The translations under genes and the position numbers were made by a program. Below the pieces are notes generated by a model, which saw only the letters and a program-made list of their open reading frames with translations, was not told where the DNA came from and searched no databases. Shown in pieces: positions 11,474 through 20,900 of a stretch of 64,000 nucleotides of DNA (position 1 is the stretch's first letter; each line of letters starts with the position of its first letter). This stretch comes from Trissonchulus latispiculum (taxonomy: Eukaryota; Nematoda; Enoplea; Enoplida; Ironidae): positions 1-64,000 of the forward strand of contig JASAND010005608.1 in assembly GCA_030248195.1 (NCBI GenBank). Reading direction: 5' to 3'.

Positions 11474-11914
11474 CCTGGGCGGGGCCCCTGCGGGGTTACC
11501 CTGTGTTACCCAGACATTATTAAACTTCTTCCTACTTATCCTGGGCGGGGTCCCTGCGGGATTACCCTGTGTTACCCAGACACTACTAAACTTCTTCCTA
11601 CTCTTCCTGGGCGGGGTCCCTGCGGGATTACCCTGTGTTACCCAGACACTACTAAACTTCTTCCTACTCTTCCTGGGCGGGGTCCCTGCGGGATTACCCT
11701 GTGTTACCCAGACACTACTAAACTTCTTCGGCTACTATCTTCTACAGCTCTTCTACGGAGCTCTTCTGCTAACATTACTACGACTCTTCTGTTACTGGGC
11801 GGGGTCCCTGCGGGATTACCCTGTTTTACCCAGATCTACTACAAGTCTTCTGCAACCATTACTACGACTCTTCTGCTGGGCGGGGTCCCTGCGGGATTAC
11901 CCTGTTTTACCCAG
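11474..11914 (-). repeat. 66-bp structured tandem repeat array
   Basis: Four units with an exact 66-bp period start near 11474, 11540, 11606 and 11672, and two diverged copies of the unit core lie near 11798 and 11878. Each core starts CTGGGCGGGGTCCC and ends TTACCCAG, so each unit can form a hairpin. Because 66 is a multiple of three, an open frame with a 22-residue repeat appears on the plus strand. It is antisense to the element and probably not translated. A structured RNA role (export, packaging or stability) is a guess. Confidence 0.85.
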
Positions 11915-12040
11915 AACTACTAAAGTTCTCTAAACTTCTATCTAGTTTCTCCTCAATTCGCATGACTAATCACCAAATTCTTTCTTATCTAATTTCTACA
12001 AACTACATGATTAGAGGCCAATCGCGGCCTTATTATTAAC

Positions 12041-12127
12041 GTTCTGCCAATCGCGGTGTGAACGTGGGCGTTCTGCCTATCGCGGTGTGAACGCGGGCGT
12101 TCTGCCTATCGCGGTGTGAACGCCTTA
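12041..12127 (-). repeat. 29-bp triple tandem repeat
   Basis: Units beginning GTTCTGCC start at 12041, 12070 and 12099. Each contains TATCGCGGTGTGAAC or a one-base variant. GTTC and GAAC at the unit ends are inverted, so each unit may fold. Confidence 0.85.
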
Positions 12128-13287
12128 ACCTATTTCTGAGTACCTTGTCCCTTATCAAAAATTGTCGAAAAATACCAATTACTGTTTAATAGTTCCGTTC
12201 CGTATCATTCTTCAAACAATGTAACCTTTCAACAGAATACCAATACTGCGAATCATGTCTACTTCATTACTATTCTACCGCTGTCTCATCCAAATCATCA
12301 ATTCCCGTTTTTCAACTCCTTCCTCAATAACTGGTAGGGTTACAAACACAACAAATAATAATAACCAAGTACATAAGGATTGCAACAAATCGATTCATAG
12401 GGCGTGCTCTTATCTTTTCCGTCTCTAATTACTAATCCCCAATCGCTAAACTTTTTGTGAACTAGAAATGCTACACTTAGGAAACCGTCACAAGCAACAC
12501 AATGAACAATAAACAAAAACTACGTAGTAAAACAAACAGAACAAAAACAACGTAATAGAACCAACAACCGGAATTTACAAATTACTAAGCCTATACACAG
12601 TGCAGAAATCTTACGTACTAGCCGCTTAGCAATAACACAATACAAGTACAAGTAATACACAACAATAATCATAACAAACAGTAAACAGGGCAATACCAAT
12701 CTGGCTAAGCATTATACTTGTTTTGAACTATTTCCCTCGTCTCTCTACACTTCTCACTATGACTGTACAAGGCTGGCTAATTCTTTTTCCTATTTGTCCC
12801 AGGTCAAATCGCTGACCTTTTCCCAAACCACGACCAAACAGTTAATTAACAAAACAAGTCATCCTATACAACAGTGCACATTAATTATTCTTTACAGCTA
12901 CAACTACTGCAATACAGTTCACAATTCACTGAATATTTTTGAACAAAATTGATTAAACAGAACCCTTGCCCCACCTGAACCTTGAGAGGCCATGGTACCT
13001 CGGTAAAGGTGGAGCAGTAACCAGACGTCCAAGTATTTTGTGCCTTTTCGTAATCTTCGAACCAAACTGGCGAAAGTTACTGTACAATTTCTTGGCCTTT
13101 TTCTGTAGACATCGCAATACACAGCTATACATTCTCAGAACTATACAGCACATCATAGACATCAAATAACACACAAAATCAAACAAATATTTTTATTATT
13201 TTTTGTATATGCCAATTTTTTTGATTTTTCGACAATATAACTTTTTTGTGGTTTTCCAACAAGATAGCACTATACAACGTATACATA

Positions 13288-14775
13288 CTAATTGCACCGA
13301 TGGGGAGGGGGACCCTCAAGAATGTCAGGGTGATCGTGGGGCTCGGGGAGGTCCAACAGACGGCACAGGTAGTTTTCCATCCTCTCCTCTGGAGTCAGAG
13401 GGAGGCATTCCGGGCAGGTGCAGAGGTTCTCTGCCTGTTGCTGTTTGACGGAGGCAATCGCTTTCTGTCGGCAGAGGAGGCGCAATTCTCCAATCTGCCG
13501 CCAATATTCTACAACCGGGATGATTTCCTGGTCAAGGCAGCTTTGGAGCGCTTTTAGCTCCCTTTCTACATAGGCAGGGACGTGGTCCTTCCACTCCCTT
13601 GGAAGCAGGGGAACTTCCAGAAGATCCACAGGAGGGAACGGATCTAGATCCGAATCACTCTCCTCAGATGAGGACTGGACAGCTCCTTCGACACAGAATT
13701 CCGCGCCGACCGCCGGCTGACGGTTGGCGGGCAGGCGATCCTCTTCAACATGGGTGACGATCACATTCGCGTATTCTTTCAGCCAATCGGGCGCGTTGGC
13801 GTGAACGATGGAATCGACGTTGGAGGGTACCCGGGGGTTATAGACCCGGGTACGGATTTCACGGAACCTTGGTGTGGCTGGAGTCGGTTCTTCATCCGGT
13901 TCCGATTCCTCATCTTCATCTTCCTCTCCTTCCCCATCACTCCGATCCTCCCCGACTGAAAAGGGTGTGTTTTCCGACTGGGGGGTGGAAGATGCAGGAG
14001 AGGAGGGAGTTTCGCTGCGAGAATTCCCAGGGTTGCGGAGGGTGGGATAGGGCGCCTCTGGCCCAAAGGGTGGCTCCGGAAACAGGGGAACTTCCACCCG
14101 GAAGTGGGGGTCGTTGATGATCTGGATGATATCCTGTCGCATCTCTTCCAGCGCGACAATGAAGAGGGCTTCGTCCGCCTTTGTGAAGCCAGTGAGGTTG
14201 AGTCGCTTCCAGAAGTAGCGGAATGCGGACTGTACCTGATCGTGGGGTGTCATGCCCGGTGTGGGCTTAATGCAATTGTTGTACTGAATGGCGGTGAGCC
14301 GGAGGCGTAAACCCGCCTCATCGGATTTAGCCTTGAACCCCTGATGCATCAGTGATGCGGGGTAAGGCTTACTCAAGGAGATCATATCTAGTAGACGACC
14401 AGCATTGTAAAAGGCTGGGGTGTGATGAGGGTGTTTGTTGAGGTCCGTGACGGTGGTGTACTTTCCCACGGCATGGGGAACAGTAACAGGGCATGTGGTG
14501 GATGCCTTCAGCTGACCTGGAGCCGCGAATGGGACTCCACATTGTGGACACACGTCCACCTTAGAAGCCTGGGGGGCCGTCGTACACGGCCGGAATCCCA
14601 CAAAGGGGACGTTTGGGACTGGAGCACGGGAACGGATTGGCCGCCCGGCCAGGGTAGGAATTGGGACTCTAAGTCCCGGCAGGGTCATCGGATTTCTGAA
14701 GGCAGGATTGCTAGCTACCCCCATCAAGGGTGAGTAGCTTCTGGGTGCGGATTCCAGGGTTCGCTGGTCCGACAT
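13288..14775 (-). CDS. Accessory protein 2 of the giant element (unrecognised, acidic, Cys pairs)
   Basis: About 495 residues from the preferred start at 14775. An in-frame ATG at 14817 is less likely, because a good splice acceptor (TCATTTCAG, AG at 14787-14788) lies between the two. I recognise no family. Visible parts are a Pro-rich N-terminus, a CPQC cysteine pair near residue 75 with further Cys and His after it, and a helical middle. A Glu/Asp-rich stretch lies near residues 270-300, and a second Cys cluster (CTCPEC) in the last 60 residues follows a predicted-helical Glu/Lys/Gln-rich segment. A nucleic-acid-binding or virion-associated role is possible but not shown. It is the last gene before the 3' untranslated region and is probably made from a spliced RNA. 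Confidence 0.75.
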   Translation of the reverse strand: MSDQRTLESAPRSYSPLMGVASNPAFRNPMTLPGLRVPIPTLAGRPIRSRAPVPNVPFVGFRPCTTAPQASKVDVCPQCGVPFAAPGQLKASTTCPVTVPHAVGKYTTVTDLNKHPHHTPAFYNAGRLLDMISLSKPYPASLMHQGFKAKSDEAGLRLRLTAIQYNNCIKPTPGMTPHDQVQSAFRYFWKRLNLTGFTKADEALFIVALEEMRQDIIQIINDPHFRVEVPLFPEPPFGPEAPYPTLRNPGNSRSETPSSPASSTPQSENTPFSVGEDRSDGEGEEDEDEESEPDEEPTPATPRFREIRTRVYNPRVPSNVDSIVHANAPDWLKEYANVIVTHVEEDRLPANRQPAVGAEFCVEGAVQSSSEESDSDLDPFPPVDLLEVPLLPREWKDHVPAYVERELKALQSCLDQEIIPVVEYWRQIGELRLLCRQKAIASVKQQQAENLCTCPECLPLTPEERMENYLCRLLDLPEPHDHPDILEGPPPHRCN

Positions 14776-14786
14776 CTCTATGATAC

Positions 14787-14796
14787 CTGAAATGAC
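14787..14796 (-). other. Predicted splice acceptor before accessory gene 2
   Basis: On the minus strand a pyrimidine-containing GTCATTTCAG lies 11 nt before the ATG at 14775. It pairs logically with the leader donor at 29298-29301. Confidence 0.5.
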
Positions 14797-14865
14797 GACA
14801 TGATATTTATTATCCAAGTCATCATACGTCTGTTGATTCTGCCATCAATTTGCGTTAGCGTCATT

Positions 14866-15028
14866 AGAGTACCGACTCAAGGACTGCTAATCGTGTGCTA
14901 TAGAGTACCGACTCAGTAGCTATTCTCATTTCTGGAAACGTTGCGACTGCATATAGACAGAGTATCGACTCCGTAGCTAGTCTTAATCACTGAAGCATTG
15001 ATGCTTCGTGTCGACAGAGTACCGACTC
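14866..15028 (-). promoter_or_regulatory. Four copies of AGAGTAYCGACTC upstream of accessory gene 2
   Basis: Near-identical 13-mers lie at 14866-14878, 14902-14914, 14959-14971 and 15016-15028 (sense strand GAGTCGGTACTCT, one copy with GATAC). They sit 80-240 nt before the acceptor at 14787. A related motif cluster sits at the same relative place before accessory gene 1. They could be splicing enhancers or binding sites; function is inferred only from position. Confidence 0.6.
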
Positions 15029-15271
15029 CGTAATATTCTCATTTGATCTACACTTCCATGGCAGTAAGGGAAGGTGCAATTAGTACCCACTTTAGGTGAT
15101 TTATATACACGAAACTATTCAAAACTCATATTTTTGGGCGGAAAATCGCTTCCTTTTCATAATAAAACAACTCAAATAGACCTGTTTCTGGTTTTTCACT
15201 GCACACATATATTTTACAATTATACATATATACGCAAACAATATTGTCAATACAAACACATTTATCTACAA

Positions 15272-16927
15272 TTACAGTCGAGGCGGAGAGTAGCTGGACC
15301 TGGGCCGCTTTTCTGGCGGCGGTCCCAGTGACAGATTCTTCATCCCAGGCGTGGGCAGAGACGCCCTGGGACAGTGGCAACAATGGCAGTGGTTGCCTTC
15401 TTTCGGCTGAGGCGCAGGGCCGGTTCGCTGGTCCGGCTTCCGTGCAGAGTTGGCAGGGTTAGGCTGCCAAGCGGGACGGCCGACGGGGCCGTGTCGTTGG
15501 GCCGGCTGGCGCGATGAATGGTCATAGGGCTTCCGTTGCCCTTCGGAGCGGTTATTTCTCCCGCCACGGCGATTCTGTCGGGAGGGCCGGCGGTTCTTCT
15601 GACGCCGGCTAGGGCCAGCGGATTCGGATGGGCCGGACGGTCCGGCGACGGGCAATGACGGATGCCGGGGCCGAAAAATCGGCGAGTCGGCATGAGGCCG
15701 TTTCTTCTGGGCCTCGTGATAGTTATGGCGCCGCAAGTCGGGCGCTTTCAACGCAGCGGCCACCCGCTGGTAATTGTCATAGTTCAGCACGTACGTCTGG
15801 CCGTTGGGAATGGCAATTGGATCCTGGGGCCGGAAGTGGGTCCCATCTGGTCTGAAGGTGTAGCACCCCCAGATCAGAGAGGCCCAGGCTGGATCCTTCT
15901 TCATCTCGGCCGTCGGATCCACACAGTCATGCACGTACACGATGGTGGGAAACGCCCGCACCATCGGGAACGGCTCCTGATACTTCGGATTTTGGCCGAA
16001 CGACTCCTTCAGCCTTTCGGCCTCGCGCTGATAGACGACGCCGGGCGTCTCATCTGGTTGCACCCGGATTTCTGGGATAACCAGGATCTTCGTCAGCAAT
16101 GGCGACGTGATGGCCACGGCCACCCGCATACACCGGACGGGTGTGGCCATGTGGATGGGCAGCAGAATCGGGTCTGTGCAGCCCGCAATCTCCTTGATGG
16201 TATCGACCACCTGATTGTTCTGCAGAATGGCCCCGCCGATGATAACCACGCGAGGGGACGTGGTGTACATCCCCTCCGGGTTCTGGAAGTAGGCCCGGAA
16301 GAACTCGAGCGACTGGCCCAGGATGTTGGTGGCCAGCGACGTTTCTGAATTCGTGGCTACCCATCGCTTGGTAGCCTCTTCCGACGTCTTGAACTCCCGG
16401 CATCGGATGTCCAGGTGTTCAGCCTTGATGCCCCAAAAGGCATCCTCGGTGGCCTCCATGAGCCGACGGTTACCGGTGGCCATCAGCTCCTTTTGGAAAT
16501 ATGGGATGGAGTACTTCGAGAAGAGCACTCCACCCATAACCAGCGTCTTCAAGACCTGGTGGGAATGGGGATGGGTCAAGAGGCGTTCCAGCTTGACGAT
16601 TCTCTTGGCATCCTTCTTGACGTCCTTGGCCAACTCTTGCCTGTAGAGATCCTTGGCCCCTTTGTAGGCACCTGCCAAATTGGCCAGCGTGGCACAATAG
16701 TGGTGCTCCGCCGTCAGGCCATCCTTCTTTAGATGCCTGATCATAATGGGCCGGTTATTGACGTCTTTGCCCGGATGGGCAGCGAAGTTGGAGAGGGAAG
16801 TGTACTCCGTTGAGTCACTTCGAAAGTACAGGAAGTCCTCGGAGGTGGCCGGGACATAGGGCAGTTGAAATAGCGAGAGCTTGCGTAGCTGCTCAATCGC
16901 ACTCTGCTGGATCTGGATCTGGTTCAT
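15272..16927 (-). CDS. Accessory protein 1 of the giant element: NADAR-like domain plus Arg-rich tail
   Basis: 551 residues. Residues about 30-215 match the NADAR (YbiA-like) layout. There is an N-terminal SLSNF block near residue 40, a TAEHHY block near residue 70 (the conserved Glu-His), RRLMEATEDAFWGI near residue 153 and NILGQSLEFFRA near residue 200. The Lys usually found seven residues after that Glu is Leu here, so activity may be altered. Residues 220-410 are an unrecognised globular region. The last ~130 residues are Arg/Pro/Ser-rich with an HCHCCHC cluster, likely binding nucleic acid. NADAR enzymes remove ADP-ribose from guanine bases; the retroelement role is inferred. A splice acceptor ends directly before the ATG. 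Confidence 0.75.
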   Translation of the reverse strand: MNQIQIQQSAIEQLRKLSLFQLPYVPATSEDFLYFRSDSTEYTSLSNFAAHPGKDVNNRPIMIRHLKKDGLTAEHHYCATLANLAGAYKGAKDLYRQELAKDVKKDAKRIVKLERLLTHPHSHQVLKTLVMGGVLFSKYSIPYFQKELMATGNRRLMEATEDAFWGIKAEHLDIRCREFKTSEEATKRWVATNSETSLATNILGQSLEFFRAYFQNPEGMYTTSPRVVIIGGAILQNNQVVDTIKEIAGCTDPILLPIHMATPVRCMRVAVAITSPLLTKILVIPEIRVQPDETPGVVYQREAERLKESFGQNPKYQEPFPMVRAFPTIVYVHDCVDPTAEMKKDPAWASLIWGCYTFRPDGTHFRPQDPIAIPNGQTYVLNYDNYQRVAAALKAPDLRRHNYHEAQKKRPHADSPIFRPRHPSLPVAGPSGPSESAGPSRRQKNRRPSRQNRRGGRNNRSEGQRKPYDHSSRQPAQRHGPVGRPAWQPNPANSARKPDQRTGPAPQPKEGNHCHCCHCPRASLPTPGMKNLSLGPPPEKRPRSSYSPPRL

Positions 16928-16942
16928 CTAAAATAATTGAAT
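16928..16942 (-). other. Predicted splice acceptor before accessory gene 1
   Basis: On the minus strand TTCAATTATTTTAG ends immediately before the ATG at 16927. The T-rich tract and AG directly at the start codon fit a spliced subgenomic RNA. Confidence 0.55.
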
Positions 16943-17902
16943 GAGTAAACAACCACGAAACCTGCGAAACAGGGGCATTTCTAGCCTCTTTTCTACGGTG
17001 TGTTATGGTAGTTATGAGTTAAATCTGCGCTCAGCGTGGTATCGACCAACGACAATTTCTGTCCCAATTTTTGGGAATTGGTGCTTTCTGGTACCGACCG
17101 AAATGCGTGACATTCGCTAGCGCGCGAACGTGGCCTGGTATCGACCAGGGAAATACTCCGCCAATAATCTAGGGATTCCATTAACAATACAAGATACAGC
17201 ACGGATAACATTATACAACAATTATAAACATATTAAAACAACCTTCACCTGACTTACAATATATTCTTAAAATAAACAATTCATTTATAATTAACATATT
17301 ACAGTTATAACATTTATATCTTACATGTGGTCGTGGTGGGTGGAACGGAGGGAGTGTTTCTCCCTTGGCAACTCTGGTTTACAATAATTCATACACATTT
17401 GCTATATAATAAACTACATAAACTATTTCAGCTAAATATAACCTGCACAATTCCCTTGTACACCCATAACGGGTTCTCCTTTGCTATTTACATCTAATTC
17501 TGACTACTTCAGTTGCTTTCCTTATAACTTCGAAATCATTTTCCTTTTTATTAACAGACTACCGTTTACCTTTTTGACACAAAAGCATTTTCTTTTTATA
17601 AAACATTTTCTGACATTTTATACTTTTTTGTGATTTTCTTTGTTATCAAGTTGGGAACGAGGAGTTGAGGATACTTTTAATAACGAAACGCTTAGTTAAT
17701 ATTTAGTGTATATATGTATAGTAATTTAGTGATACTCGTTTTTGATTGCACACCGTATTGCTTTTAAGACCGAAATCCGTAGAAACAAATTCTCGTGTTA
17801 AGAATACCTAATGATACTTCTTTTCCTCCTCAACTATTCGTTCCCGGGGCGAGAACTTGCATTGAGTTCTCCCCCATATCCCCGTGTGATGACGATCACA
17901 CA
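16943..17902 (-). other. Spacer between polyprotein and accessory gene 1
   Basis: About 960 bp, AT-rich, without a gene. It holds the repeated-motif cluster at 17037-17149 and T-rich tracts (17560-17640). Confidence 0.6.
17037..17149 (-). promoter_or_regulatory. Three copies of TGGTAYCGACC upstream of accessory gene 1
   Basis: TGGTATCGACCA at 17037-17048, CTGGTACCGACCG at about 17089-17100 and the palindrome CCTGGTATCGACCAGG at 17134-17149. They share the TAYCGAC core with the 14866-15028 cluster and lie 110-220 nt before the acceptor, mirroring that arrangement. Confidence 0.6.
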
Positions 17903-20900
17903 TCAGTTGGGCCCCGAAGGCCTCTGGTACGAGGGACCAGGCCGTATGGCGGTCGACCACGTACGAATGTTTTCCCGAGCTCGTCTTGCGGCACGTCGCG
18001 ACGGTCTGCTATGCCGCGGGTCCGGCATTTCTTGTGAGCGAACTGGTGGGCCATGGTCTGCCGCACCCTGTGAAGAGTCAGGTCTCGGCAAGGGCTGAGA
18101 CTGAACGGGTCGTACAGCCAGTGACCATGATCGGATAATCTCAGGCTGTGTCAGATAGAAAGGCTTCATTGGCCCTTTTTCAATATCTAGAACCAACATA
18201 TAGTGATTTCGGTTCACATGCCAGATATAAATAGTCCTGGGGTCTGCCTCCTCCTCGGAGCCCAGAAAGCCAGGTGTGTAGGCTGTCCATGCCCACTGAT
18301 TGTCGAGCGGATTTATGTAGGTCATGATCCGAGTGTTCAGCATAGCTGCTGCCAGAAATATTTCCGTTTCTGTAGCGTACGTTCGGGGGGTAGAGATAGT
18401 GTCCGGGTCGTATTTCTTTGGGGCTTCCATCCGCTGGATAGCTTCCTGTATCCTAGGGTGATGATCGTAGTAGTCTCGCATCAACTGGCGAACCGTGGGA
18501 TGCCGATAGTCGTTCCCATAAATGGCGGCGGCCAGGACGCGGTAGAAACAGTTTCCGTCCGGGTTAACGTCGAGGACCACCGTCGGATAGGTGAGGGGTA
18601 GGTCTACACCCCAGTCATGCAAATGAGGATTCTCAGTAATGGACGGGTCCCCTAACCGGTTGGCTTGTTCTTCAACCCAAAGGTTGTCAATGGGTGCCCA
18701 GGTTAATTCCACTGGAACTTCAGCAATCAGTTCGGGATCTGAGTCGATCCTTTCAACATCACTAAATTGATCTATAGGCTTCCGGATGTCAGGCGAAGGG
18801 GATCGTTTCCGAGACACACGGGACTTCCTTTCCGGTTTGGATCCGAGGGTGGGTGCAGTTGACAGCACGTCCTCGTCGGAGTCCGCCTCTGCTAGCAGGT
18901 TCCGGTCCACATCCAATTCTTCTGCTAGCTGATCCTCCGGAGACAATGGCAATACGTGAGGAGCTGGGATGGGCTTCATTCTCCTGAAATTTACCTTGTG
19001 AATCTGTGCCTTTCGTGAATTGGCCAACCTAACGTCAGCTACCGGTGGGTGCACATCTACGATCCTGTAGGGTCCCACATAGAATGGTCGCAGCTTATGG
19101 CTCACGTGCGGGCCAGATTTCTGCGGTGCTTGGACCATGACCAGATCCCCGGGTAAGAAGGCGATCTGTCGGACACCGCGGTTGTAGTTCTTCTCCTGAG
19201 TGATTTGAGCTGCCTGTATGTGGTCTCGGGCATATTTCCACGCCTTCCGAAGACCTTCAGACACCTGGGCCACATAGTCGGGCACATGATGTAGCTCCGA
19301 GGGTGCGATCAGCTTATAACTGTTGGGAAGTGTCGGATCCCAACCATGAACTAGATAGAAAGGCGTTTCGGCAGTGGAGGCGTGAACACTTGTATTATAA
19401 GCGAACGTGCAGTAGGGGATCATTCTGTCCCAATCGATGTGTTCCTGAACAGTTGTTCGCAACATGTGCTTCAGGGTACGATGCCAACGTTCGATTTGCC
19501 CATTACTGCTGGGATTATATTTGGTTGTTTCAACCTTTCGAACGTCTGCTAGCTTGCAAATGGCTTTATTCAATGCGGAGACGAACTGGACGCCCTGATC
19601 GCTTACTAGCTTCCTCGGGGCTCCAAACTTGAGCAGGATGTGTTCAACAAACACATACGCGGTCACCAGAGCCGTGGCGACCCTTACCGGGACGGCCACC
19701 ACATATTTGGAGAATGAGTCGATGAATGAGATCACATACCTGTGACCATGAATAGAGGGTGTCCGCATGTCCATAATGTCCACATGAATTCGATCAAATG
19801 GTTCCGTAGGTGGGATTGTGTGTAAGTGAGCATTCTTCTTTCGGTGCGGGGCCTTGTGGGCCATGCATACCCTACACGAATTAACCCAATCCCTGACTGA
19901 TGCCCATAGAGAGGGCCACCAGTAATTCCTCTGGATTCGGGTATGTGTTCGAGCGATCCCAAGGTGACCTGCGAAGGGACTGTCGTGCGCGGCCAAGAGC
20001 ACGTGTTTTCGCAGGGGAATGGGCACCGCTAACTGCCTATTAGTTTCCTCTCGATTCTTAGACAGCCGATATAGGACATCATCGTCAATGATAAATTCCA
20101 CAGCAGCCGCAGCAATCTTTACTGCTTTGGTGAAGTCCGTCGGCAGGATATCGTAGATTAGATACCTCTTGATAGCTGCAAAGAAGATATCGTTCTCCTG
20201 CTGTTCTATCAAGCGATCCCAGATGGTGTTAGTAAGATACAGGGGTTCTTCTATCGGTATACCGTCGCGATCCGGCTCCTGTGGTTCTGGTGGAGCCCCC
20301 TGTTGGCCTTCATTCTCCTGAGGCCGGGATGCGAAGAAATCAGCATCCCAGGATCCAGAGGACATAGACTCTGGGCGATGAGGCTGTGGTTCATTCTGCT
20401 TCGGTTCCCCTGATCCTACAGGAGGGCTTACCGTATGGTCATCCTCATTCTGTGACGGCGTGGAATTTGAGTCCACGGGCTTTGCTTCTGCTTCCACATC
20501 TGGGACGGCCAGCGACTTGTCTGCCTGAGAGGTGCTGCGTAGGTCAAGGTCTTTCTGCTCCTGCTCGTTGCCTACTTGGGACGCCAGCTGCGCACCCTTT
20601 CGTGGTTTGCGCACTGTACTTAGGGCCTCTTCCGCATCCGCCTCGTCCAGCGTCCTGAGGTCAACGGACCTCATTCGTTCAGACAATTCATCCACGCTGT
20701 GTTGCCGTGGGGACTTCAGTGCACTTCTAGTGCGGACCATCATGACATGTCTGCCCGGGATGGGGCGACAGGCGACGAGGCAGTTAATTGCTCCAATCAG
20801 TCCGTCAGCCACCTCGGCCTCGATTGGCGGGGTGATGACGCGCACATTGAGAGGAGGGTTCGGTTTGGGTCCCGCAATGTCTCTGAACAGCGGATTCCTG

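Larger units (their letters stand above)
11119..13287 (-). other. 3' untranslated region of the giant element
   Basis: About 2.2 kb between the last ORF and the 3' LTR. It has no credible gene. It contains the 66-bp tandem array (11474-11914) and a 29-bp triple repeat (12041-12127). The purine-rich tract expected next to the 3' LTR is weak: on the sense strand the LTR is preceded only by GTGGAGGT (11119-11126). Confidence 0.6.

Noticed and set aside
11474..11745. Possible CRISPR-like array
   Set aside because: The units are continuous tandem repeats without unique spacers, in a eukaryotic context.
11466..11933. 155-codon plus-strand frame with a 22-residue repeat
   Set aside because: It is the translation of the 66-bp tandem array, antisense to the element, and explained by the period being a multiple of three.
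13750..14733. Plus-strand frames overlapping accessory gene 2, and similar ones over 15628-16732 and 18203-28951
   Set aside because: Shadow frames opposite strong minus-strand genes, with no independent domain evidence.
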